A stretch of 17,103 bases of DNA. Source: Paracoccaceae bacterium (lineage in GTDB: Bacteria > Pseudomonadota > Alphaproteobacteria > Rhodobacterales > Rhodobacteraceae). The translations under genes were made by a program, and so were the position numbers. Positions 1-6,568 of this stretch are shown here, one piece after another. The notes beneath the pieces were generated by a model, which had not been told where the DNA came from, made no database searches, and saw only the letters and a program-made list of their open reading frames with translations. Numbering within the stretch: the first letter of the stretch is position 1; every line of letters starts with the position of its first letter. The stretch spans positions 1 through 17,103 of the forward strand of contig NVQY01000017.1 in the NCBI GenBank assembly GCA_002400675.1. Direction: 5' to 3'.

Positions 1-358
1 GCCACATGGACCGGGCAATCCCGCAGGGGCGCAGGTAATGACGATCGGCCACGCCGGTCGGCCCGCACCGGCGGATTTCGGTGCAGCGAAAATGGCGGTC
101 GTCGCCATCAATCGCCTCGACCATCTGCAACAGGGTGATGTCACCGGCATCCCGCGCAAGGGTATACCCACCGCGCGGCCCGCGCCGGGTTTCGACAATA
201 CCGGACTGCGATAACTTTTGCAGCTGCTTGGCCAGATAAGGCTCTGGCAGATCAAAAAACTCCGCTAATAGTTTGGCCGGCAAGGCCAAGCCCGGCGGCA
301 GGGCCGCCAACAGCGCGCAGCAGTGAACGGCCCATTCTAATCCTTCAGAGTGTTTCAT
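1..358 (-). CDS. Rrf2-family transcriptional regulator (3' end cut by window edge)
   Basis: Reading frame on the minus strand beginning with ATG at 358 and running off the left edge, so 119 residues are visible and the C-terminus is missing. The N-terminal half is a winged-helix domain: LAEFFDLPEPYLAKQLQKLS is the helix-turn-helix, followed by the wing motif RRGPRGGYTLAR (residues 58-69), which is diagnostic of Rrf2 proteins. Cys92, Cys98 and Cys112 lie where IscR, NsrR and RsrR place their Fe-S ligands (C-x5-C-x13-C here), so an iron-sulfur or redox/NO-sensing role is plausible. It lies downstream of hisE in the same direction, 113 nt away, and may be cotranscribed or have its own promoter in the AT-richer stretch at 359-400. 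The regulated genes cannot be told from this window. The family assignment is firm; the cluster is inferred. Confidence 0.88.
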   Translation of the reverse strand, partial: MKHSEGLEWAVHCCALLAALPPGLALPAKLLAEFFDLPEPYLAKQLQKLSQSGIVETRRGPRGGYTLARDAGDITLLQMVEAIDGDDRHFRCTEIRRCGPTGVADRHYLRPCGIARSMW

Positions 359-441
359 AATAACGGATAATAAATGTCCGCATATGATTCGCCACAAGAA
401 TCCTTCGGACCCCACCGCACAATTCCGTGAGGGCAGGCGGG

Positions 442-455
442 GCGGGATCACCCGC
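442..455 (-). terminator. Weak GC hairpin downstream of hisE
   Basis: GCGGG-ATCA-CCCGC is a perfect 5-bp stem with a 4-nt loop, just past the hisE stop codon in the direction of transcription. There is no T-run, so it is at best a weak or Rho-assisted stop. Readthrough into the Rrf2 gene remains possible. Confidence 0.25.
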
Positions 456-471
456 GGCTTTAGGTGTCAGA

Positions 472-783
472 TCAGTTCCGTGCGGCCTTTTCGGCGATGC
501 CGCTGGTGCCCTGACGGCGCGCCAGTTCGGCCAATACATCGTCCAAGGGCACGTCCCGCGCCGCCAGCATGACCAGCAGGTGATACAGCACATCCGCCGC
601 TTCGGCTGTCAGCGCCGCGCGGTCGCCTTTGACCGCTTCGATGATCGCCTCGATGGCCTCTTCGCCGAACTTTTCGGCGCATTTTTCCGGGCCTTTGGCC
701 AGCAGGCGCGCGGTCCAGCTGCTATCGGGGTCGGCGGATTTGCGCGCCTCAATGGTGGCGGCAAGGTCGCTTAGGATGCTCAT
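472..783 (-). CDS. hisE: Phosphoribosyl-ATP pyrophosphatase (HisE)
   Basis: Encodes 103 residues, the usual length of stand-alone HisE. This enzyme removes pyrophosphate from phosphoribosyl-ATP to give phosphoribosyl-AMP, the second step of histidine synthesis, in the cytosol. The MazG-like all-alpha fold signature is visible: [20 protein letters not shown] (metal-binding Glu residues of the E-x3-E type), then [18 protein letters not shown], the E/D-rich helix that completes the Mg site. The start ATG overlaps the hisF stop as ATGA (4 nt), with GAGG upstream inside hisF, so the two are translationally coupled. HisI (cyclohydrolase) is not fused, as is normal for alphaproteobacteria. Confidence 0.97.
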   Translation of the reverse strand: MSILSDLAATIEARKSADPDSSWTARLLAKGPEKCAEKFGEEAIEAIIEAVKGDRAALTAEAADVLYHLLVMLAARDVPLDDVLAELARRQGTSGIAEKAARN

Positions 784-1541
784 GTCAGCCTCATGGGGAT
801 ACCGGCGGCGGCCATGTGTGCCTTGGCCTGGTGGATGGTGAAATCGCCAAAGTGAAAGATTGACGCAGCCAACACGGCGCTGGCCCCGCCTTTGGTGACG
901 CCCTCGACCAGATGATCAAGCGTGCCGACCCCGCCACTGGCGATCACTGGCACATGCACCGCGTCCGATATGGCGCGGGTCAGTGGCAGGTTGAACCCCG
1001 CGCGCGTGCCGTCGCGGTCCATCGAGGTCAACAGGATTTCTCCGGCCCCTTTGGCGACCACGGTGCGGGCGAATTCCACTGCGTCGATGCCGGTGGATTT
1101 ACGCCCGCCATGGGTGAAAATCTCCCACTTGCCGGGCGCGACTGTTTTGGCGTCGATGGCCACGACGATGCACTGGCTGCCGAATTGCTCGGCGGCCTCG
1201 GCCACCACATCGGGGCGGGCCACGGCGGCAGAGTTGAACGAGACTTTGTCGGCCCCCGCCAACAGCAAATCACGCACGTCTTCGCGGCTGCGCACGCCGC
1301 CGCCGACGGTCAGGGGGATGTAACATTGCTCGGCTGTGCGTTGGACCACGTCAAACATGGTGCCACGGTTTTCATGGGTGGCCATGATGTCGAGAAAACA
1401 CAACTCGTCCGCGCCGGCGGCGTCATAGGCGCGCGCCGATTCCACCGGGTCGCCGGCGTCCACCAGATCGACAAAGTTCACGCCCTTGACCACACGGCCA
1501 TTGGCGACATCAAGGCAGGGGATGATGCGGGTTTTCAACAT
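780..1541 (-). CDS. hisF: Imidazole glycerol phosphate synthase cyclase subunit (HisF)
   Basis: Encodes 253 residues, full length for HisF. The (beta/alpha)8 barrel takes ammonia from the glutaminase HisH and converts PRFAR to imidazole glycerol phosphate plus AICAR. The start [20 protein letters not shown] places the catalytic Asp at position 11, and the second catalytic Asp is in VVAIDAKT near the middle. The phosphate-binding GGGVR and [11 protein letters not shown] loops are present. The ribosome site before ATG 1541 is poor (CAGG close to the start). The gene upstream on the same strand is the YqaA-like gene, 59 nt away, and hisE overlaps its end by 4 nt. The hisH partner is not in the window. 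Confidence 0.98.
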   Translation of the reverse strand: MLKTRIIPCLDVANGRVVKGVNFVDLVDAGDPVESARAYDAAGADELCFLDIMATHENRGTMFDVVQRTAEQCYIPLTVGGGVRSREDVRDLLLAGADKVSFNSAAVARPDVVAEAAEQFGSQCIVVAIDAKTVAPGKWEIFTHGGRKSTGIDAVEFARTVVAKGAGEILLTSMDRDGTRAGFNLPLTRAISDAVHVPVIASGGVGTLDHLVEGVTKGGASAVLAASIFHFGDFTIHQAKAHMAAAGIPMRLT

Positions 1542-1600
1542 GGGCCTGACATAGGTCGATCAGGCGGCGGTGACAATGGCTGTATGTGGCCCGGCGCGCG

Positions 1601-2041
1601 TCAGGTAAACAGGCTGAACAACCCCAGAACGGCCATATACCGCAGGGTCTTGGACAGGCTCACGAGGATCAGGAACCGGGCGAAATTCATCTTCATCATC
1701 CCGGCGGCCACGGTAATGGGGTCGCCAATGATCGGTGCCCACGCCAGCAACACCGCCCATTGCCCCCAGCGGGCAAACCAATGCTGGCTCTTGTCCAGGG
1801 CGGCGCGCGACACCGGGAACCACTTGCGATCCTGATAATGCAGCGCCACCCGCCCCAGCCAATAGTTCAGAACCGACCCAAGGATATTGCCCACGCTGGC
1901 CACCGCCAACAACGTCCAGATTGAGTGTTCCGACAGGGCCGCCATCGCCACCAACGCCGCCTCTGACCCACCGGGCAGCAGGGTGGCGGCAGAAAACGCC
2001 AGCAGGAACAAAGCGGTCAGGGGCGAGAATATGTCAGCCAT
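1601..2041 (-). CDS. YqaA/DedA-like (SNARE-associated superfamily) inner-membrane protein
   Basis: Encodes 146 residues from ATG 2041, preceded by AAGGAA at a good distance. A longer frame to 2107 exists, but its extra residues are basic and proline-rich and have no ribosome site. The protein is nearly all hydrophobic helices. Family motifs are visible: the re-entrant-loop type ATLLPGGSEAAL near residue 20, GNILGSVLNYWLGR around residues 51-64, and WAPIIGDPITVAAGMM around residues 100-115. These match E. coli YqaA-type members of the DedA superfamily, which as a group support membrane homeostasis and lipid-carrier transport. The substrate of this branch is unknown. It sits between hisA and hisF in the same direction and may share a transcript with hisF-hisE, but no histidine role is implied. 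Confidence 0.85.
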   Translation of the reverse strand: MADIFSPLTALFLLAFSAATLLPGGSEAALVAMAALSEHSIWTLLAVASVGNILGSVLNYWLGRVALHYQDRKWFPVSRAALDKSQHWFARWGQWAVLLAWAPIIGDPITVAAGMMKMNFARFLILVSLSKTLRYMAVLGLFSLFT

Positions 2042-2063
2042 GCGGGTATTCCTTGGGGGTGGT

Positions 2064-2099
2064 GATCTGATACGTGCAGATCGGGAAAACCTGTACAGG
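2064..2099. promoter_or_regulatory. Two adjacent palindromes in the YqaA-like/DUF302 divergent region
   Basis: GATCTG-N7-CAGATC (2064-2082) is followed 7 nt later by the perfect 10-nt palindrome CCTGTACAGG (2090-2099). Both lie just upstream of the YqaA-like start at 2041 and within the promoter region of the divergent DUF302 gene. They look like dimeric-regulator sites or 5'-UTR hairpins. The regulator is not identifiable from the sequence. Confidence 0.35.
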
Positions 2100-2224
2100 C
2101 AAAACACTTATAAGCATCACGATGTGTTTATATGTCGGGTTTTGACTTTGACAAGACCCGTGCACCAAGCGCAGTTTCGCCCAGAAACGCGCATCCCCCA
2201 AGTTCACCCCAATCGGAGATTTCC

Positions 2225-2668
2225 ATGAAAACCCTGTTCCTTAGTTTTGTTCTGGCGCTTGGTGCCAGTGTTGCCAGTGCCGAAATGATCCGCGTGGCCA
2301 GCCCCTATTCCGTCGCAGAATCGCTGGACCGGCTGGAACAGGCCGTGACCGGGGCCGGGGCCAAGGTGTTTGCCCGCGTTGAACACGCAAAAGGCGCCGC
2401 CAGCATTGGTCAGGACCTCGCCCCCATGGCCGTGCTGATCTTTGGCAAGCCGCAACTGGGCACCCCGGCGATGCAGGTTAATCCTTTGGCTGGCGTGGTC
2501 CTGCCGGCGCGGGTTCTGGCCTATGAGGATAGCGACGGCGCGGTCTGGCTGGCCTATGAAAACCCCGCCGACATGCTGGCCCCGTTCGACATTCCCGCAG
2601 ACGCCAAGGTTGTGATGATGATGACCAAGGCGCTGGGTGGTCTGACCGGCAAGGCGGTGGCAAAATAG
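2225..2668 (+). CDS. Secreted DUF302-domain protein
   Basis: Encodes 147 residues from ATG 2225 with GGAG at a good distance. The frame could open at 2132, but that adds 31 non-conserved residues ahead of a clear signal peptide (MKTLFLSFVLALGASVASA, cleavage after residue 19). The mature part has the DUF302 pattern: VASPYSVAESLDRLEQAVTGAGAKVFARVEH, then FGKPQLGTPAMQ, then LPARVLAYEDSDGAVWLAYENP. DUF302 is a small alpha/beta domain of unproven function, often periplasmic in proteobacteria. The gene is transcribed alone on the plus strand between two minus-strand genes and ends convergently with hisA at a strong stem-loop. Confidence 0.88.
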   Translation: MKTLFLSFVLALGASVASAEMIRVASPYSVAESLDRLEQAVTGAGAKVFARVEHAKGAASIGQDLAPMAVLIFGKPQLGTPAMQVNPLAGVVLPARVLAYEDSDGAVWLAYENPADMLAPFDIPADAKVVMMMTKALGGLTGKAVAK

Positions 2669-2681
2669 ACCCTGACCCAAA

Positions 2682-2713
2682 TGACAGCAGGTTGGCGTGC
2701 CAATCTGCTGTCA
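2682..2713. terminator. Bidirectional stem-loop terminator between DUF302 gene and hisA
   Basis: TGACAGCAG at 2682-2690 pairs with CTGCTGTCA at 2705-2713, and the inner arms GTTGG/CCAAT extend the stem to about 14 bp (one G-U pair) around a 4-nt loop. It lies exactly in the 65-nt gap between convergent stop codons. The plus-strand side is followed by CACATTTCCCT; the minus-strand side is followed by TTTGGG and later TTTT. It is a good candidate for termination in both directions. Confidence 0.75.
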
Positions 2714-2733
2714 GTCACATTTCCCTATCTGCC

Positions 2734-3456
2734 CTAATGGCGCAGAACTTTTAGCGCCGCCCCCAGATCCAGCGCCCCGTCATACAGCGCCCGCCCGGAT
2801 ATCGCCCCGTTCAACGGCGCGCCGCAATCGCGCAGCGCCTTGATATCGGCCAGTGACGACACGCCCCCGCTGGCAATCACCGGGATCGACACCGCATTGG
2901 CCAATGCCGCCGTTGCCGCCACATTCGGCCCCTGCATTGCCCCGTCACGATTGATGTCGGTATAGATGATCGCCGCCACGCCTGCGTCCTCGAACGAGCG
3001 CGCCAGATCGGTGACCATCACGTCGGTTTCCTTGGCCCAGCCCTTGGTGGCGACGCGGCCATCGCGCGCGTCGATGCCAACGGCGATCCTGTCGGGAAAG
3101 GCGCGCGCCGCCTCGCGGACAAGGGCGGGGTTTTCGACCGCCACAGTGCCAAGGATCACCCGCGCCAGCCCCTTGTCGATCCAGCGTTCGATGGTTGCCA
3201 TGTCGCGGATGCCGCCGCCCAGCTGCGCGGGCACGTCGCAGGCCTTGAGGATCGCTTCGACCGGGGCGGCGTTGACCGGCTCGCCGGCAAAGGCCCCGTT
3301 CAGGTCCACCAGATGCAGCCATTCGCAGCCCGCCTCGACAAAGCTTTTCGCCTGCGCCGCCGGGTCGTCGTTGAACACGGTGGCTTGCTCCATCGCGCCG
3401 CGCACCAGCCGCACGGCTTGCCCGTCTTTCAGGTCAATGGCAGGATAAAGGATCAT
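2734..3456 (-). CDS. hisA: ProFAR isomerase (HisA)
   Basis: Encodes 240 residues from ATG 3456, full length for HisA. The enzyme is the (beta/alpha)8-barrel isomerase that converts ProFAR to PRFAR by an Amadori rearrangement, one step before HisF. The start [20 protein letters not shown] carries catalytic Asp8. The second catalytic Asp is in [22 protein letters not shown] and ASGGVSSL are the phosphate-binding loops. The open frame extends upstream to 3678, but the HisA fold begins at 3456 with AAAGG upstream, and the extension overlaps the divergent DUF2147 gene. Unlike the common contiguous arrangement, it is separated from hisF by about 1.2 kb holding two other genes. Confidence 0.97.
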   Translation of the reverse strand: MILYPAIDLKDGQAVRLVRGAMEQATVFNDDPAAQAKSFVEAGCEWLHLVDLNGAFAGEPVNAAPVEAILKACDVPAQLGGGIRDMATIERWIDKGLARVILGTVAVENPALVREAARAFPDRIAVGIDARDGRVATKGWAKETDVMVTDLARSFEDAGVAAIIYTDINRDGAMQGPNVAATAALANAVSIPVIASGGVSSLADIKALRDCGAPLNGAISGRALYDGALDLGAALKVLRH

Positions 3457-3548
3457 ATGCGCGGCCTTTCGCTGGGGTTGGGTGTTTCCGGCGGGATATG
3501 GCACAAGGCGCACCGGTTTTGCAACGCGACCACAAGTCAGGCTTGCCA

Positions 3549-3582
3549 GATTACCCTGCCTTGCGCCAGACTGACGGTAATC
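3549..3582. promoter_or_regulatory. Inverted repeat GATTACC-N20-GGTAATC before DUF2147 gene
   Basis: A perfect 7-bp inverted repeat with a 20-nt spacer lies 17-50 nt upstream of the DUF2147 start, in the divergent hisA/DUF2147 region. It may be an operator spaced by about two to three helical turns or a 5'-UTR stem. It could also have arisen by chance. Confidence 0.3.
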
Positions 3583-3598
3583 GAGAGAGGAACAACAC

Positions 3599-3994
3599 AT
3601 GAAACGCATACTTTTGGGCGCGGCACTGGGCCTTGGGTTGGCCGGCGCCGCGGCTGCGGCTGACCCGGCCTTTGGCATCTACAAAACCATCCCCGACGAC
3701 AACGGCAATTTCGGCAACATCAAAGTCGCCGCCTGCGGGTCAAAGATCTGCGGCACGCTGATCAAATCCTTTGGCCCGGACGGTAAGGAAATGCAGTCGG
3801 ACAACGTGGGCAAGAAAATCGTCTGGGACATGGAGGCCAACGGCGACGGCACCTATGGCGGCGGTCAGGTCTGGGACCCGTCGCGCGACAAGACCTATAG
3901 TTCCAAGATGGAGCTGAAGGGCAAGAATCTGGCGATTTCCGGCTGTATCATGTTTATTTGCCGTGACGGGGGCACTTGGATTCGCATCAACTAG
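3599..3994 (+). CDS. Secreted DUF2147-domain protein
   Basis: Encodes 131 residues with GAGAGG upstream of the ATG. A signal peptide covers residues 1-21 ([21 protein letters not shown]). The mature part matches the DUF2147 pattern: [31 protein letters not shown], a central [26 protein letters not shown], and a final [21 protein letters not shown]2147 is a small, probably lipocalin-like beta domain, periplasmic, with unknown ligand. Four cysteines in two CxxxxxC-like pairs (AACGSKIC and GCIMFIC) could form disulfides. It diverges from hisA across 142 nt. No partner gene follows in the same direction. Confidence 0.88.
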   Translation: MKRILLGAALGLGLAGAAAAADPAFGIYKTIPDDNGNFGNIKVAACGSKICGTLIKSFGPDGKEMQSDNVGKKIVWDMEANGDGTYGGGQVWDPSRDKTYSSKMELKGKNLAISGCIMFICRDGGTWIRIN

Positions 3995-4441
3995 CGGCGC
4001 TGGAACGACGCCGAATTGGGCATGATCACAACGGTCGGCTCGTCCGACACGGAAACCTATGTGTGTTGCGTGTCGGCATCAAACGCCACACTGTCGCCGC
4101 CGTTGTTTGCGCAACAGAGCCGGTGCGCGCCTGTTTTCCCGTTGGTGCCACAGGTAAAACTGCGCAAACGGCTCGATTTGGCACGGGAAACAGATCGTAT
4201 TCGTCAGGAAGGCCAAGACCCGGGATGAGTGGCACCTGACGTGGCCGGAAAAAGAACTGGCCGGCCAGCTTGGTAAAATGGCCAAAATTTGTAATTTGGC
4301 ATTTGCACCCACCTGCGGTATTCGCCATCGTACGTATTGTCGCGCGAACCGCACATGTGGCAGGTAACCACCAAACCTGCCGCAAATAACGATGTTCCAA
4401 ACACGAAGTCTCTTTCAGCTTGACGGGGGTCTGATCGTCGC
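3995..4441. other. 447-bp stretch with no convincing gene
   Basis: Between the DUF2147 stop and the GtrA start there is no frame with clear protein character. It holds a weak hairpin just after the DUF2147 stop (CGGCG-N9-CGCCG, 3995-4013) and an imperfect inverted repeat: an arm at 4131-4150 beginning CTGTTTTCCCG, partly complementary to TGGCACGGGAAACAG at 4179-4193. Third-codon G/C bias in the open frames is much lower than in neighbouring genes, which suggests spacer, a decayed gene or recently acquired DNA. See the separate entry for a minus-strand small frame. Confidence 0.55.
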
Positions 4442-4443
4442 AT
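4204..4443 (-). CDS. Possible 79-aa small protein with consensus ribosome site (uncertain)
   Basis: A minus-strand frame starts at ATG 4443 and is preceded by AGGAGG with a 4-nt spacer (4453-4448), the most canonical ribosome site in this part of the window. It encodes 79 residues with one moderately hydrophobic segment near residues 14-28 (VFGTSLFAAGLVVTC) and a CHMC pair. About half of its third codon positions are G or C, far below the neighbouring genes, and it uses AGA and TTA codons. No family is recognised. It overlaps the GtrA start divergently, so the Shine-Dalgarno match may simply be a by-product of GtrA codons. It may be a shadow, a decayed gene or an acquired small gene. Confidence 0.2.
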   Translation of the reverse strand: MRRSDPRQAERDFVFGTSLFAAGLVVTCHMCGSRDNTYDGEYRRWVQMPNYKFWPFYQAGRPVLFPATSGATHPGSWPS

Positions 4444-4894
4444 GTCACCTCCTGAAACGCACCCGCAGTCAAAGCCTGAAGGTATCGGGCTTGCCATCCG
4501 GTACGCTGCCTTCGCGGCGATTGCGTCTGTTGCAAACCTCGCGACGCAGCGACTGGTCTTTGCTGCGACTGATCTGGAAATCCGGCTGCTTATTGCGCTT
4601 GTCGCCGGAACCGGGGTTGGTCTTGTTCTAAAGTACGTTCTGGACAAGAAATGGATCTTCTTTGATGCGGCGCAACCGCTGGCCGCGGAATCCAGGAAAT
4701 TCTCGCTGTACACGCTGACGGGCATCGCAACGACGCTGATATTCTGGGGGGCCGAAGCCTTGTTCTGGCAGATTTGGCAAACGCAGGTCATGCGCGAAAC
4801 CGGGGCGGTCCTTGGCCTTACGGCCGGGTACTTCATCAAATACCAACTGGACCGCCGGTTTGTTTTCGCAACCGCAGGACCGGGGGTCAGCTAG
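4442..4894 (+). CDS. GtrA-family polyprenyl-phosphate-sugar membrane protein
   Basis: Encodes 150 residues, typical for GtrA. Four transmembrane segments are visible, at roughly residues 18-40, 47-67, 80-103 and 118-140. The two halves repeat the family motif: KYVLDKKWIF at the end of helix 2 and KYQLDRRFVF at the end of helix 4, corresponding to the usual N-[FY]-x-L-x-[RK]-x-[WF]-x-F. GtrA proteins are thought to flip or present undecaprenyl/decaprenyl-phosphate-linked sugars for transfer to O-antigen, teichoic acid or arabinogalactan. The ribosome site before ATG 4442 is poor (GGGGG about 15 nt upstream). Its end overlaps the convergent HAD-UbiA gene by 8 nt. Together with that gene and the SDR this suggests lipid-linked sugar synthesis and export. 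Confidence 0.88.
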   Translation: MSPPETHPQSKPEGIGLAIRYAAFAAIASVANLATQRLVFAATDLEIRLLIALVAGTGVGLVLKYVLDKKWIFFDAAQPLAAESRKFSLYTLTGIATTLIFWGAEALFWQIWQTQVMRETGAVLGLTAGYFIKYQLDRRFVFATAGPGVS

Positions 4895-6323
4895 CCAAAA
4901 GAGCGATCACCACCCCGGCTCCGGCCAGCGCCAGGCCGATTTTGTCATGTGTCACGAACACGACGGGGTCATAATCTTCTTTTCCCAAATCGCTAAGGCG
5001 CACCACGCGCACGAGCCACAGAGCAATCGGAATCACCGAAAACACAAGAATCCGAGGCGAGGAAAACGACTCTGCGGCGGCCAAACTGAAGGTGTAGGCA
5101 ACAAAAAGAACCGCCGACAGAGCAACGGCAGCATAGGCTGCCATTTCCAGACTTTTTCGGTCATCCTGCGTGTAGCCGCGCCCGCGCAAAGCGCCCCCAT
5201 TGCTGGCCCGCGTCAGTCCCGTCAGCCGCTTGACGCAGGCCAGCGTGAAAAAGACCGAGAACAAAAAGGCCAGCAACCATCCCGATACATCGACCTGCGC
5301 CGCCATTGCTCCGGTCACAACCCGCAACAGGAACAGGCACGCAAGGGTAACGATATCCACCCAGCGCAGTTTCTTCAGCCACAGTGAATAGATCAGGCTA
5401 CTGGCCATATAGGTCAGCGTCAGGGCCGCAACCAGGGGATTGACCAACAGGGCCAACCCAAGGGCGACAAACACCAACAGCGCACTTGCCGCCATTGCCG
5501 CGCGGATCGGCAAAGCACCGGACGCGATCGGGCGATTTCGTTTCTCGGGGTGGCGCCGGTCAGCTTCGAGATCCAGCAGATCATTGACGATGTAGATCGC
5601 CGAGGCCCCGATGCTAAAGGCGGCAATTGCCAGCAATACCTCGGCCACGGCGCCAATCTGGAAGTCGTGCGAGATCAGAAGCGGCAAGAGCAACAGCAGG
5701 TTTTTCACCCATTGGTGCGGGCGCATTTCTTTTATCAGGGCACCAGAACTGACCTTGCCGTCAAAGGTTGTGACGGGCTTTCCAAGGTTACCCAACCACG
5801 CGGACAAGCGCCTTGTGGGGGCAACTGCGATCACCTTCCTTGCGTGTTGCCAACAGGGTTTGTCAGCGCGGGAATCCCCGGCATAATCATAGCCGCCTTC
5901 GCCGAATCTGGCGGTTAGGAACGCGGCCTTGGTTCTGCCGGTCAGGTTACACCCGTCCCCGGATCCAAAGTGTTCGCCGGGCAGATCCAAACGTTTGGCC
6001 ACAGCATTTACAAGCCCCTGATCCGACCCCGAGGCCAGATGAACCGCCCGCCCGTTTGCGGCTGCTTCGCGCGCAAGGTCAAGGACCGGCAATCGCACCG
6101 GCAACAGGTCGATATTGGGGTCGGCAACCGTGCGCAACGCGCGCTTTAGTTGTTCCGGTGCCATCCAGAATCTTAGCAAAATACGCAAGGTTGCGAACAG
6201 GTTATGCCCCAGAGCGGCCCAGAACGTTTCGTACAGAAGGTCGGTGCGCAGCAGGGTTCCGTCCACATCCAGCACCAGCGGGACATTTTCCGTATCATTG
6301 GTGTCGTCGTCCTGCCTGATCAT
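4887..6323 (-). CDS. HAD-UbiA fusion; decaprenyl-phosphate phosphoribosyltransferase-like
   Basis: Encodes 478 residues from ATG 6323; a TTG-initiated extension to 6407 is unlikely. The N-terminal HAD hydrolase domain (about residues 14-190) has the complete catalytic set: nucleophile Asp19 and acid Asp21 in LDVDGT, Ser98 in LASGSD, Lys132 in GRTKAAF, and GDSRAD at 149-154. The C-terminal UbiA prenyltransferase domain (about 196-478) starts with MRPHQWVKN and has about eight membrane helices. Its Asp-rich motif N247-D248-x2-D251-x3-D255, followed by RRHPEKRNRPIASG, matches decaprenyl-phosphate phosphoribosyltransferases such as mycobacterial Rv3806c more closely than ubiquinone-pathway UbiA. 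Those enzymes join PRPP to polyprenyl phosphate. The fused HAD domain may remove the 5-phosphate from the product; this is inference. The gene is convergent with GtrA and divergent from the SDR. Confidence 0.88.
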   Translation of the reverse strand: MIRQDDDTNDTENVPLVLDVDGTLLRTDLLYETFWAALGHNLFATLRILLRFWMAPEQLKRALRTVADPNIDLLPVRLPVLDLAREAAANGRAVHLASGSDQGLVNAVAKRLDLPGEHFGSGDGCNLTGRTKAAFLTARFGEGGYDYAGDSRADKPCWQHARKVIAVAPTRRLSAWLGNLGKPVTTFDGKVSSGALIKEMRPHQWVKNLLLLLPLLISHDFQIGAVAEVLLAIAAFSIGASAIYIVNDLLDLEADRRHPEKRNRPIASGALPIRAAMAASALLVFVALGLALLVNPLVAALTLTYMASSLIYSLWLKKLRWVDIVTLACLFLLRVVTGAMAAQVDVSGWLLAFLFSVFFTLACVKRLTGLTRASNGGALRGRGYTQDDRKSLEMAAYAAVALSAVLFVAYTFSLAAAESFSSPRILVFSVIPIALWLVRVVRLSDLGKEDYDPVVFVTHDKIGLALAGAGVVIALLAS

Positions 6324-6429
6324 TCGTCTGTCTCTGCCTTTCGGGGCTTTGCCGGTGTTTTCCGGATATGCGATGTGGCTGGCGTGCCCCTGCGTTGCAA
6401 GCCCCAAATGTCACAAATTCCGCACCTGA

Positions 6430-6445
6430 CAGGTTTGAAAACCTG
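6430..6445. promoter_or_regulatory. Perfect 16-nt palindrome in UbiA/SDR divergent promoter region
   Basis: CAGGTTT-GA-AAACCTG is a perfect 7-bp inverted repeat with a 2-nt centre. It lies 107 nt upstream of the HAD-UbiA start and 124 nt upstream of the SDR start. The short spacer suits a dimeric helix-turn-helix operator better than a hairpin. The binding protein is unknown. Confidence 0.5.
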
Positions 6446-6453
6446 CCCGATGA

Positions 6454-6467
6454 TTGATTCAGATCAT
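6454..6467. promoter_or_regulatory. FNR/FnrL-like box
   Basis: TTGAT-TCAG-ATCAT matches the FNR consensus TTGAT-N4-ATCAA at nine of ten defined positions. It lies 9 nt from the palindrome at 6430-6445 and 101 nt upstream of the SDR start. FnrL is common in Rhodobacterales, so oxygen-responsive control of the divergent glycolipid genes is possible. One site alone is weak evidence. Confidence 0.4.
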
Positions 6468-6568
6468 TCCCCTTTTTCGCCCAGTTTGGCAATCTGCATT
6501 CGGGGTGGATTTTCCCGCGCCATCACCCCACATCTCTAATGACCTGAACAATATTCGAGATCACGCCC

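Noticed and set aside
912..1835. Plus-strand frame of 307 codons across hisF and the YqaA-like gene
   Set aside because: It is the antisense shadow of hisF, caused by G/C-biased third codon positions. hisF is unambiguous.
2102..2129. Inverted repeat AAACAC-N16-GTGTTT
   Set aside because: The arms are only 6 bp with a long loop in AT-rich DNA, so it is likely chance next to the clearer palindromes at 2064-2099.
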